The notes: generated from the letters alone by a model not told the origin. A stretch of DNA of 64,000 nt from Dictyostelium firmibasis (GCA_036169595.1 CM069765.1:9047001-9111000), one strand, 5' to 3'. Counted from the stretch's first letter, positions 9,660-28,141 are shown. Program-made: numbers and translations.

Positions 9660-9895
9660 AGCCCTGCTGGTCAAAGCCATAGACAGTGTAACCTGCCAGT
9701 TCCGAGTTCGAACCCCATACGACTCGTTAGCATAAAAAAACAGGTCTGGAAATATAGCTCTGCCTGTCGGTGATTATATAAATTGTATCAATTATATAGA
9801 ACAGGCAACCTACCAGACACGATGTTCGATTCCCACTCGCCTCCTAACGGAAAACCGTCTCAAGGCGCAACCCTTGAATAGGTAAAAAAAAAAAA
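9660..9895 (+). repeat. Right arm of large inverted repeat (type B tRNA-like unit)
   Basis: It pairs with 8668-8905. The B-box-like motifs GTTCGAACC (9706) and GTTCGATTCC (9824) are present. Between them is a nested foldback: GTCTGG with CCAGAC outside, TGCCTGT with ACAGGCA inside it, and TATAAATTG with CAATTATA at the tip. The T stems of neither B-box region pair, so these are not functional tRNAs. The unit ends in a poly-A run, as a retroposed pol III transcript would. Confidence 0.7.
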
Positions 9896-9901
9896 ATTTT
9901 A

Positions 9902-9971
9902 GGGGGCTAAGCATAGTGGTTTCAAGGTCACAGAAATAAAACACATCCAATTGGAGGTTATTAAAAAAAAA
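9902..9971 (+). repeat. tRNA-like repeat, type A copy with internal deletion
   Basis: It starts GGGGGCTAAGCATAGTGG and jumps from the A box directly to the body (GGTCACAGAAATAAAACAC, then CCAATTGG) and the A tail. It is a deleted copy of the element at 9254. Confidence 0.6.
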
Positions 9972-10213
9972 TAATATTTTATTATCAGGTGCCACCTTCA
10001 CTTATTATTATTTATTTGTATTAATTTATTTGTTATGGAAATTGGAATATAATATAAAGAATTTTATGAATCGAAAATTGAGTCCTTTTATACTAATTTC
10101 TATTTTGAAAGACGTTAGATTAATTCTATATTGGATTAAAAGGCTTTTTAACAGATAAGACTTTATGACTGAATCACAAAATAATGAAAAATAGAGTGAA
10201 CTATATTAGTTAA

Positions 10214-10350
10214 AGTGGCATAGCATAGTGAATGACACTGCCTCGGTGGCCTTGAAAGACTTGAACCGCTCGATCATATTAAAAAATTAAATTAAAATAA
10301 TAAAAATAAAAACAGGATTCGAACACATCCAATTGGATGAGGTTATTAAA
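10214..10350 (+). repeat. tRNA-like repeat, type A diverged copy
   Basis: It has a diverged head (TAGCATAGTG, then GCCTCGGTGGCCTTG), a B-box region broken up, and a well-conserved body and tail (GGATTCGAACACATCC, CATCCAATTGGATG, TTATTAAA). It is the oldest-looking copy in the cluster. Confidence 0.55.
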
Positions 10351-10659
10351 TAAAAAATAATTTTAATTATACATATAATTGGAGTTTAAAAAAAAAAAAA
10401 ATAAAAAAACATTAAAATTTTTTTTAAAATTAAACCTTTCATTGATAGAAATAGTCAATAGATAATTTTAAAATTGGCTTGAAAAAATATATAAGAAAAA
10501 AAATTTGGCAAACAATAATAAATAAAAGAATATATCCTAAATATAGAAAAAAAAAAAAATTGGTTTGAAATATCCATAACTATGGAAAATATTCAATAAA
10601 TTAATTTATTAATTTTTGAAAAAAAAGTATTTTTGAATAAATTATTATAACTAATAAAA
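10351..10659. other. AT-rich spacer
   Basis: Homopolymer-rich. Nothing supported. Confidence 0.5.
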
Positions 10660-11082
10660 TTATAGTTTTGATATTGGTTTTTTTTTACCAATAACATCAA
10701 TAAATTTACCAAGGGGAACTGCTACACCAGTTGTTGCAAATAATGTTGATATTGTTCCATTTACTACAACACCAGTTGAACCAATTGATTGAGAAATTGC
10801 AATAATTTTAGATCCAGATCCCAAAATAGCCATTCCTTTTGCTGCCAAGGATCCAGCGACGATACCAGTTCCACTAAATCCAGCTAATACTAAAACAGGT
10901 GGTATTGCAGCAATTGTTCCCGTTGCAATAATCATACCAGTAGCATATGGATGATCTTTTGAAAATTGGTGTGATATGCTTCCTACATATTTTAAATTGT
11001 CTTTTGTATTTAAAGTAAAATATTTTAATTTTTCTTTTGTTGTTCTTCCTCCTGATAATTTTTCATTGGTAGAGTCTTCCAT
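10660..11082 (-). CDS. Interferon-induced 6-16 / ISG12 (IFI6-IFI27) family protein
   Basis: A single exon of 140 aa starting MEDSTNEKLSGGRTT. Sequence further upstream in the same frame is low-complexity and probably 5' UTR. After a basic N-terminus (1-45) come two strongly hydrophobic, Gly/Ala-rich segments: GMIIATGTIAAIPPVLVLAG, and the AGFSGTGIVAGSLAAKGMA ... ISQSIGSTGVV core typical of the Ifi-6-16 family. The C-terminus is basic (GKKKPISKL). Family members are small mitochondrial or endomembrane proteins that modulate cell death in animals. Occurrence outside animals is known for the domain, and the role in an amoeba is not. Assignment rests on motif recognition only. Confidence 0.7.
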   Translation of the reverse strand: MEDSTNEKLSGGRTTKEKLKYFTLNTKDNLKYVGSISHQFSKDHPYATGMIIATGTIAAIPPVLVLAGFSGTGIVAGSLAAKGMAILGSGSKIIAISQSIGSTGVVVNGTISTLFATTGVAVPLGKFIDVIGKKKPISKL

Positions 11083-11432
11083 CTTTAAAGGCTGTATTAA
11101 ATTTTGATGTGAATTAAAAAAAAAAAAAATTTTGATATGAATTAAAAAAAAAATTTTAAAAATAAAAAAATAAATTAAATTTTGATGTGAATTAAAAAAA
11201 AATTTTTTTTTTTCAAAATAAAAAAATTTAATAAAGAAAAATACCACAAATTTAAAAATGAAACTCTTGTTTTTTATTTTAATTTTTTTTGAATATTATT
11301 ATTTAAAATGGATATATTTATAAATTTTAATTTTTATTAATTTTAAAATTTTAGTTTCCATTTTTTAATAAAAAAAAAAGTTTTCAATTTTTATTATTAT
11401 TTTTTTATTTTATTTGAATTTAATTTATTATA
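11083..11432. other. AT-rich spacer with short direct repeats
   Basis: Holds three copies of an ATTTTGATxTGAATTAAAAAAA-like phrase near 11098-11200, immediately upstream of the IFI6-like gene. They look like local tandem duplication in a 5' UTR or promoter. Otherwise poly-A/T. Confidence 0.45.
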
Positions 11433-12293
11433 TTATTTTTTGAAAATTGAAACAATCTTTTTAATTGATTTACTTTTTCTTTTTTCTTTTTTAAATTTTT
11501 TTTCATCATTATTGTTATAATCTGAATAAAATTCATCCTCATTTTCATTTCCAAAGTTAATTAATGGTATATAAAATCTTTGATTTGATAATGTATAAAC
11601 TTTTTTAAAAATACAATCATAAAGTGAATGGTCAGGTTTTATCGATGAGATTTCAAAATAAGGAATTGAAATGGTTAAATTTAAATTCTCTATAGTTTGT
11701 TCGATCAATTCTATTACTTCTTTATTTTCAACTTGCCTTTTTTCATGTAAATCAATTTTATTTCCAATTACAATAATTGGTGTACCTTCTTGTGAAAATT
11801 TTACGATTTCTCTTATCCAAAGTTTTACACTATGTAATGAATCTAAATTACAAACATCAAATATTATTATAAAACATTGAGTATTTTTATAAACTGTTGT
11901 ATTGGATCCACCACCACCACCACAAGATGGTCTATCAACATATTTTGTCTAATTTAATTAATATTAATATTTGTTTTTTTTTTTTTTTAAATTTTTAATA
12001 ATTATTTTTACACACTAATAATAATTTTATTTTTAAACCATCATTTAATATAATTTTATACCTTGAATCATTATTTAATATATATTTATTATTTTCATCT
12101 AAAAAACCTTGAATAAACTTCATTTTACCAACGCAAGTATCACCAATCACCAAAGTTTTAAAAAATTTACTTTTTTTATTAATTTTTTTTTTTTTTTTTA
12201 GGATTAGTTATAAGAAAAACAATAATTCTTTTTTTTTTTTTTTTTTTAGTTTTTTAAAATTAAAAATACCCACTCATATTCATTTTTACTCAT
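11433..12293 (-). CDS. Divergent Ras-superfamily GTPase, tandem copy 1
   Basis: Exons are 12293-12274, 12169-12016 and 11948-11433, giving 229 aa in frame. The first exon is only 20 nt (MSKNEY plus two bases), exactly as in the next paralogue. The P-loop is GDTCVGKM: the Ser/Thr after GK is Met. The switch I threonine is not evident. The DTAGQ region is replaced by TKYVDRPS and a Gly run. The base-recognition motif NKID and the EISS motif are good. The C-terminus is Lys-rich and has no CAAX or Cys, so lipid anchoring is unlikely. Guanine binding looks possible but catalysis and Mg coordination look impaired. It is closest in layout to Rab/Ras proteins; no symbol can be assigned. Confidence 0.75.
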
Positions 12294-12342
12294 TTTATCC
12301 CTTTCTATTATTTCTATACCTATTACTATTTTTTAAGGTATG

Positions 12343-12379
<37 letters not shown>

Positions 12380-12934
12380 AGAATTTAATATAAATGGCTT
12401 TTTTTATTAAAAAATTTGTATTTGTGAAAAGATAAAAAAAAAAACAAAAAGTCATTATGACTTTGGGTTTTTTTAGAAATTTAATATAAACAATGTTTTT
12501 TTTTTATTTTTTTTAAATTTTTTTTTATTACTATGTTTATGTTTAAACCATAAAATTCTTAATAAATAGATATATTTTTAAAAAATATATATATTTTGAA
12601 TTTTTAATTATTCAAAATAAATATATATTTATATATGTTTATCAATTTGGAAAATTCCCAAAAAAAAAAAAAAAAAAAGATATTTATAAAAACCAGTTTT
12701 TTTTTTGGCTTTTATTTATAAAAAAAACCAATTTTTAATATAAAATTTTTTTCATTTTTTTTTCATCTTTTTTGCGAATTTGATTTAAATTTTTGAAGGT
12801 AAAAAAAAAAAAATATCAACTAACTCCCCAAAAAAAAAAAAAAAAAAAAAAATAAAATAAAAAAAAAAAAAAAATTTTTTTTGTTAATTTCCAATTTTTG
12901 AGATAATAAAAAATTAAAATGGTGTTTTATAATT
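12294..12934. other. Homopolymer-rich spacer
   Basis: Long T and A runs and the 5' flank of the preceding gene. No RNA or coding feature supported. Confidence 0.55.
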
Positions 12935-13701
12935 TTATTTAAAAATTGAAATAATGGTATTTAATATTTTACTTTTCCTTTTATTTCTTAATTCTTTACC
13001 ATCATCTTTTGTTAAATATTCTTCACTTGAACCATGATTTGTTTTATCCTCCAATGTGGCATTATTTATGTTTGTTATTGGTTTATTAAATCTTTGACTT
13101 GTTAATAAATAAATGGTTTTAAATATTTTTTTAAATTGAGAACTATCTGGTTGTAATGATGAAATTTCAAAATATGGAATTTGGAATTTCAAATTAAAAT
13201 TCTCTTTTATTTGTTCAATTAACTCTAAAACTTGTTCCATTTGAACCTTTCTATTATCTTTTAAATCAATTTTATTTCCAATTACAATTATTGGTGTTCC
13301 ATGTTTAGAAAATGTAACAATTTCTCTTATCCATAGTTTAATACCTTGAAATGAATCAAAATCACAAACATCAAACATTACTAAAAAACATTGAGTATTT
13401 CTATAAACTGTTGTATTTGATCCACCATCACTAGATGGTCTATCAAAATATTTTTTCTATTATTTTATTATATTTAATTCAATTATTAATTTTTAAATAA
13501 ATTTTTAAAAAATAATGATTATTTTTAAAAAAAAAAAAAGTAAACGAACCAGTAATAATTTAATTTTCAATCCATCACAAGTTAATAATTTAAATCTTGA
13601 ATCATTGTCAAATATATTTTTATACTTTTCATCTGTATAACTTTTAATAAATTTCATTTTACCAACACAAGTATCACCTATTACTAATGTGGTAAAAAAT
13701 A

Positions 13702-13745
<44 letters not shown>

Positions 13746-13817
13746 ATAGAGATAAATTTTTTTTGATTTTTTTTTTAAAAAAATATTGAATACCTACTCG
13801 TGGTCAACTGTATTCAT
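12935..13817 (-). CDS. Divergent Ras-superfamily GTPase, tandem copy 2
   Basis: Exons are 13817-13798, 13703-13550 and 13456-12935, giving 231 aa. Exons 1 and 2 have exactly the lengths of copy 1 (20 and 154 nt), so the two are recent tandem duplicates. It starts MNTVDHDIFFTTLVIGDTCVGKMKF in two overlapping motifs. P-loop Ser/Thr is again Met. The DxxG region reads KKYFDRPSSDGGS. NKIDL and EISS are kept. The C-terminus is basic (RNKRKSK...SIFK) without a prenylation site. A membrane or protein-binding role with weak or no GTP hydrolysis is inferred. Confidence 0.75.
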
Positions 13818-13887
13818 TTGTATTTCTTATTTAATTGTTTTTTATTTTTTTTAATAAAAGCAATTGATTTTCTTTTTGTGTTTCCCA

Positions 13888-13921
<34 letters not shown>

Positions 13922-14233
13922 CAAAATTAAAAAAAAAAAATATTTAGATTTTTAATAACTACTTAAAAATGAAGAGATTTTTTATTTCCTAAAATAAGTG
14001 AACAATATGACGTATAAATTATTTTAGTGAAAGGTTATTTTTGTGCATAGTAAATTAAAAATTTTTTGATTTTCAGACATTTTTTGTCCAAAAAAATCTT
14101 GTTGATCAACAATATTGTTTAGTGATTTTATGTGAAATAAAAAATGAAAAAATATCTTTTTTTTTTTTTTATTATAATTTGGTTTTTTTTTGTATATACA
14201 TTTAGATATTAATTATTTTTTAAGGTTTTTAGA
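13818..14233. other. AT-rich spacer
   Basis: Poly-T and poly-A runs, and a short unique piece near 13980-14130 with no reading frame. Confidence 0.5.
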
Positions 14234-14366
14234 TTACTTTCTCCAAAATAATAAAATTGACAATATATTGGTTTTTTTTTTTGGGCAATTTGGATATGAT
14301 TGTCTCTGAGATTGGGATATTGTTATTGTTGACATGTCATTTGTAGTAGTGGTTGTGGTTTTTATA

Positions 14367-14437
<71 letters not shown>

Positions 14438-15350
14438 TTCTTTATTATTGGGTACATTTTTATTTTGATATTCAATTGAAACTTTTAAAATATAATCAAA
14501 TAGTTCAAAAGATGTATTAGGGTGGGGATTTTTTGACGAAATTTGGAAAATGGGAATTTCTGAATTGTCAATTTTACATGATCTTTTAATTTCATTCATT
14601 TGTGTAATTAAATCTTGTTTGTATAGCAGTAGTTCATTATTATTAATACCTACTATTATAATTGGTGTATCAATTTTTGAATACCTTTTTGATTCTTGAA
14701 CCCAACATGATAAATTATTAATCGAATCTTGGTTTTCACTATCAAACATAACAATTAAACAATGGGTTCCCCTAAAAACTTTAGAAATGGTTGAGTCACC
14801 TATTCCTGGGTCATATCTTAACTATAAATACTGAATATTAATATTGAGCCAATATGCATATATAATTTTGAAAAAAAAAAAATATAAAAAATATAAAAAA
14901 AATAAAAAAAAAATAAAAAAAAAATAAAAAAAAAAAAAAAAAAAAAATATCAAAATAAAAAAAAAGAAAAATACCATTTGAAGTTTTATTATTTTGTTAT
15001 CATATTGAAGTAACCTAATTTTTGATTCACTGTTTTGAGTTTGTTGAATTTGAATTTGTTGTTGTTGTAGTTTATTTTTTTCTAAATTAAATTCCTTAAT
15101 TGGGTTTTTTAATTAATATTTTAAAAACAAAAAAATAAAGTAAAATAAAATAAAATACATACAGAAAATGAATTTTCTATAAAATCTTTTTTATTTATTT
15201 CTTTATTACCTAAAATAATGATTTTAAAAAAATGACTATTTATTGTGGGGGTAAGAACTCAAAATAGTAAAAAATAAATATATATATATATTTAAAATAA
15301 AATATTTTATTAAAAAAAAAACCATACTCATAGTGTGTATCATTTATCAT
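14234..15350 (-). CDS. Pseudo-GTPase, tandem copy 3
   Basis: Exons are 15350-15328, 15235-15163, 15094-14975 and 14821-14234, giving 267 aa in one frame. It starts MINDTHYDHFFKIIILG, matching the N-termini of copies 1 and 2, and has an extra intron. The P-loop is destroyed (GNKEINKK instead of GxxxxGK). A Gln-rich insert follows (KLQQQQIQIQQTQ). The DxxG region reads YDPGIGD. The NKxD motif has become INNNEL. A poly-Asn/Thr tract precedes the C-terminal KKKTNILSILLFWRK. Every nucleotide-contact motif is lost while the fold-forming strands remain, so it is best read as a non-binding pseudo-GTPase still under some constraint: no stops and good splice sites. Confidence 0.7.
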
Positions 15351-15868
15351 TTTTTTTTTTTTATTATTTTATTGCGGATAGTTTTATAAACATATGTGAT
15401 GATTTGTTTTTTTTTATTTTTTTTATTTTTTTATTTTTTATGGCAATTTATTGACTTAATTAAATTTTAATTTTTTTTTAATTTTTAATTTTTTTTTTTT
15501 TTGATTTTTTTTTCATAAAAAAATATCTCGGTCCAAATTAGGTGCAAAGTTTCCTTTAAAGAAAAGAATTGTATTGTAGTTTACACAAATATTTTTTTTT
15601 TCAATTTTTATTTTATTTCAATTTAATTTTTTTTTTAATTTTTTTTTTTTTTTTTTTTTTAAAAATTTAATTTTATTTTTTTCAAGAATAAAATAGCAAA
15701 CATAATGTTTAAAAAAGAAAGCAAGAAAGTCTTTTTCCCATTTATTTTTAATTTATAGAATTTTTATTTCTCTTTTGTTTTTACTTTTAATTTTTAAATA
15801 TTTTTTTTTTTTTTAACTATTTCTTTTTTTTAATATATTAACAACCAAAAAAAAAAAAAAAAAAAAAA
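15351..15868. other. Spacer between divergent genes
   Basis: Shared 5' region of copy 3 (minus) and the poly-Asn gene (plus). Dominated by T runs, ending in an A run just before the ATG, the usual start context here. No regulatory motif could be singled out. Confidence 0.5.
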
Positions 15869-16459
<591 letters not shown>

Positions 16460-17182
16460 TAAAACTAATTCAAAATAAAATTTTTTTAAATTGTTTTTAA
16501 AAGATAAAATATTTTTATTTGGCAAACTGAATTTTAAAAAACCATTTTGTAATGATGTTACTTAGATTTGGTGAGTTGTGATGAAGAAGTTTTGATCATC
16601 GTTTACTAATTTTCCCATTCACAGAGTTAAAAAAAAAAAATGTAAATAAAGGTGTTTGTATAAACACTACAAAAATAATAGGTAGTGATACATTTTTTTT
16701 TTATCTACGTAAATGTATATTTTAGATCTTCGATTTTCATCTTAGCCACAGGAATAATTTTAAATCCAATATATATATTTAAATTACAAATTATATTTTT
16801 TCTTCTTAAAATTTTATTTTATTTTTAAAAAAAAAAAAAAAAAAAGATAGGATGGGTTTAACCAATAGCCATTAAAAATTTAAATTTTAATTGGAAATAG
16901 CAACAACCAATAAAATTAAAATAAATAGAAATCCAACCAACCAACACCAAAATAAAAAAAAATTTCAAAAAAAAAAATTAATAAAAAAAAAAATTTTGAA
17001 TTTTTTTCAAAAAAAAAAAAAAGATATTTTTAGTGTTTTTTTTTTTTTCTTTTTTTTTTTTTTATTATAAATAATAATTTATTCAAAATGGCAATCCAAA
17101 CACAATAAAAAATATTTACATACAAATAATAAATATATTTAATTATTAATAGACAAATAAAATAAATAAATAAATAAATAAA
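16460..17182. other. Upstream region of the Rac gene
   Basis: AT-rich, with a moderately complex stretch near 16540-16760 and CCAACCAACACC near 16940. It ends in TAAATAAATAAATAAA directly before the Rac start codon. No defined control site can be claimed. Confidence 0.4.
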
Positions 17183-17764
17183 ATGCAAGCAATTAAATGT
17201 GTAGTTGTTGGTGATGGAGCAGTTGGCAAGACATGTCTTTTGATATCTTATACGACCAATGCATTCCCAGGTGAATACATTCCAACAGTATTTGATAACT
17301 ATTCAGCCAATGTAATGGTAGATGGTAAACCAATTAATCTCGGATTATGGGACACAGCAGGTCAAGAAGATTATGATCGTTTACGTCCACTTTCTTATCC
17401 TCAAACAGATGTTTTCTTAATTTGTTTCTCAATCATATCTCCATCATCATTTGAGAATGTCAATGGTAAATGGCATCCAGAAATTTGTCATCATGCTCCA
17501 AATGTTCCAATCATTTTAGTTGGTACTAAAATGGATATGAGAGAAGATAAAGAAACTCAAGATAGATTAAAAGAAAAGAAACTCTTTCCAATTTCTTACG
17601 AACAAGGTCTTTCAAAAATGAAAGATATTAACGCCGTTAAATACCTTGAATGCTCTGCTCTAACTCAAAAAGGATTGAAAACTGTTTTTGATGAAGCAAT
17701 CAGATCCGTCATTAACCCACCACCAAAGAGACCTAAAACTGGCAAAAATTGTAATATCTTATAA
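17183..17764 (+). CDS. Rac-family Rho GTPase
   Basis: A single exon of 193 aa with no introns. All Rho/Rac signatures are present: P-loop GDGAVGKT (10-17), switch I with YIPTVFDNY (Thr35 position), [20 protein letters not shown] for guanine recognition, ECSAL, and C-terminal basic PKRPKTGK followed by the CAAX box CNIL, which predicts geranylgeranylation. It belongs to the Rac1/RacF/RacB group of Dictyostelium, but the exact member cannot be settled from memory. Rac proteins switch actin assembly through WAVE/SCAR, PAK and formin effectors at the plasma membrane. It stands alone between two poly-Asn genes. Confidence 0.93.
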   Translation: MQAIKCVVVGDGAVGKTCLLISYTTNAFPGEYIPTVFDNYSANVMVDGKPINLGLWDTAGQEDYDRLRPLSYPQTDVFLICFSIISPSSFENVNGKWHPEICHHAPNVPIILVGTKMDMREDKETQDRLKEKKLFPISYEQGLSKMKDINAVKYLECSALTQKGLKTVFDEAIRSVINPPPKRPKTGKNCNIL

Positions 17765-17886
17765 ATTTTAAATTATAATAATTATTTCAAGTGAATAAAT
17801 TATAATTTTAATTTTAAATCCACTTTGTACAATTATCTATTTTATTTTTCTTCTCATTTATTTTATATATTCATACGCCATTCAAA

Positions 17887-19038
<1,152 letters not shown>

Positions 19039-19349
19039 TGGATAAAAAATGTAAATGTTGTAAATTTTATATATAAATTTATTTCGGGTTTAAAAAAAAA
19101 AAAAAGTATTTTTCTAAATAAAGTATTTTTATGGTGTCTTGGGTGCATCGGTTTGTTCAGCAAAAATAATCGATCTGCACGCGAAACGGCATAATTTAAT
19201 TAAAAAATATAAAATTTAAATCGAAAAAATTAAAATTTGTGTTTTTTAAAAATAAAAATCTCATATTTTAATTAAAATTAATTTTTTTATTTTTTTTTAT
19301 TTTATTTTTTTTATTTTTTTTTTTGACAAATGGTAATGGTATTATATTT
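19039..19349. other. Spacer
   Basis: Mixed AT-rich DNA. A small less AT-rich piece near 19136-19190 is unexplained. Confidence 0.4.
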
Positions 19350-19361
19350 GAAATATTGATA

Positions 19362-19445
19362 CGATGAAGCAGAGATGGAAGATTGGGATGAGGAACTATT
19401 TGATCAAATAGTTCCTCATTCCAATCTTCTATCTCTGTTTCATCG
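19362..19445. repeat. 84-bp near-perfect hairpin
   Basis: Two 42-nt arms meet at TGATCA with essentially no loop. Only three positions differ, and each would be a G-U pair in a plus-strand transcript. Both arms read DE.E.EDW.EELFDQ, each on its own strand, so the hairpin is an inverted copy of a coding piece. Confidence 0.85.
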
Positions 19446-20002
19446 TCTTCGTCTTCGTAGACATCCTGGATTGTTTTTAGTTTTGATTATTATTATTTTG
19501 ACTTTGATTTTGATATTGGTTTTGAGAAAATTGGTGATCAATTTGTAAATGGTTAGTGAAGATCCCAATTATTCATATGATAATGATGATGATGCACCAC
19601 CCATTAATACGTTTTTGGATCATCAAATATTGAATTCAGAAATCTATTTGATTTAAATAATACCAATACACTTCCACTACCACTTCATCCACCACCATCC
19701 AATAATCCTGCTTCTTCATCAAGATCATAACTACTCCCACCACCACCGCTACTGCTACTACCTCTTGATCCACCACCATCTAATACCCTGCTTCTTCATC
19801 ACGATCATCCAATACTCCTGCTTCTTCATCATAATCATCCAATACACCTGCTTCTTCATCATGATCATCCAATACACCTGCTTCTTCATCACAATAACAA
19901 ACTCTCTTTAAATAATACCAATACTACTTCTACTACCTCTTCATCATCACCACCATTGAATACACCTGCCTCTTTATCAAGATCATCCAATACCACCACT
20001 AC

Positions 20003-20082
20003 CACTGCTACTGCTACTGCTACTGCTACTGCTACTGCTACTGCTACTGCTACTGCTACTGCTACTGCTACTGCTACTGCTA
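20003..20082 (+). repeat. (ACTGCT)n hexanucleotide repeat
   Basis: About 13 copies encoding alternating Thr-Ala inside the decayed gene. A second short run lies near 20164-20182. Confidence 0.85.
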
Positions 20083-20398
20083 CCTCTTCTTCATCACCAC
20101 AATCTAATACACCTGTTTCTTCATAACAATCATCTAATACACCTGCTTCATCATCCAATACCACCGCCACTGCTACTGCTACTATCTATTCTTCATCACC
20201 ACAATCTAATACACCTGCTTCTTCATCACAATCATCTAATACTGGTACTACTTTAAGAATGTCTTCATCTGTTTACCAAAAATTTTAGTAAGATCATATT
20301 GGCCTGCAACCATTATGGGATACAGATGGTCGTTTATATATGAAGAAATAGAATATATATTAAAAATTAAGTAGGTATGAATTTTTTTAAAAAAAAAG

Positions 20399-20521
20399 AA
20401 ATACATTTATATTAATGTATATAACTTGTAGATTGACCTATTTTAAAATTTATATACAATATTGTTTATTTTAAAATTTTAAAATAGGTCAATCTATATA
20501 TACATTAATATAAATGTATTT
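20399..20521. repeat. Inverted repeat with about 50-bp arms
   Basis: The left arm 20399-20451 and right arm 20474-20521 are complementary, apart from a five-base bulge in the left arm (ACTTG, near 20424). The loop is about 22 nt. Shared inner part includes GATTGACCTATTTTAAAATT. No target duplications or transposon ends were recognised. Confidence 0.75.
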
Positions 20522-20960
20522 TAAAATGAACTAATACACCATGTAAAATATAATCTATATAGTTATTATATATATATATATTGTTATTATTTGGATAGTT
20601 TTAAAAAAAAATGAAATGAAAAAAAAATAAAAAAATAAAAAAATATTCACGACCAGCTGCAAAAATTTATTTCAAAAAAATTGAGAGTGCGGTAGGTGGA
20701 ATATATGAAATCTTGTAGTGAAGTGATGGAAATCAAAAAATTTTACATATGTTCTGTGCACTCAGTTTCCAAATGAAAGAAACCGTTTGTGAATATGCGA
20801 GTGAAATTTTTATAAAAAAAAAAAAAAAAATTTTAATATTTACCATTTACAATTTCCTATTTATATTTATTTATTTTATTATTTTATTATTTAATTTTTT
20901 TTGAATATTTTTTAATACATAATAAAAATTTACATACAAAAAAAATAATAAAAATTTTTT
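20522..20960. other. Spacer
   Basis: AT-rich, apart from an unidentified moderately complex segment near 20650-20800 that has no reading frame. Confidence 0.4.
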
Positions 20961-27440
<6,480 letters not shown>

Positions 27441-28141
27441 TTGTTAACAAGCAGTCAAATTTTTACGAAAGCCATTTTTTTAAAAGGATTTTTTTTGGTG
27501 GAAAATTTTTGCCGTTTATTTTATTTTTTTTTATTTTTTATTTATTTTTTTTTTTCATTTTTTTTTTATTTTTTTATAAATAGAATAAGAAATAATAATT
27601 TCAAGTTCGATATTAATTTAATTTGATTTTTTTATTTTATTATATTTTATTTTGTTTTATCCCAAAAAAATTTAGTTTAATTGACTATTTTCTCTTTCTT
27701 ATTTTTTTTTTTAATTATTATTAATAAATTTAATTTAGAGTTTTATTTGAATATTTATTAATTAAATTTTGTGTTTTTTTTTTTTATTTACTTTTTTATT
27801 GTTATATTAAAATGAGAATCACTAAATTTAATTAAAAAAAAAAGAAAAAAAGTCAGTATAATTTTTCACTAAATAGACACAAATTTAAATTCAGTTTTTT
27901 ATGTGTGTCACCCAACATATTTTTACAAAAAGTTTTGTGAAAACATTTCAAAATTCATTAAATAATATTTGTAAATTCAAAACCCAAATGGGTTTATTTT
28001 ATTTTTTTTATATTTTTATTATTTATTTTATTTTTTCAATTTTCGTTGCTTTACTTTTTTTTTTTTTATTTTCATTATTATTACTATTATTTTTTTTGTA
28101 TTAATACATTAATTATATATATTATATTTAATTTAAAAAAA
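27441..28141. other. Spacer between divergent genes
   Basis: Poly-T-rich 5' region shared by the giant minus-strand gene and the small plus-strand membrane gene. The short frames in it are low-complexity Phe/Leu runs. Confidence 0.55.

Larger units (their letters stand above)
19350..20370 (+). pseudogene. Decayed Ser/Thr/Ala-rich gene with internal duplications
   Basis: Protein-like phrases appear in more than one frame with stops between them. They are DEAEMEDWDEELFDQ, DYYYFDFDFDIGFEKIGDQF, DPNYSYDNDDDAPP, repeated NTPASSS units, a long Thr-Ala run, and finally RSYWPATIMGYRWSFIYEE. The middle part is paralogous to 1640-2050. The NTPASS block is itself repeated several times. No start codon or clean frame can be drawn, so it is a broken host gene of unknown function. 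Confidence 0.5.

Noticed and set aside
9660-9735. Functional tRNA gene in the type B unit
   Set aside because: It has a B box but no pairing acceptor or T stem, so it is a tRNA-like relic.
27901-28104. Small plus-strand gene upstream of the two-TM gene
   Set aside because: Phe/Leu-rich read-through of T runs, with no intron or motif support.
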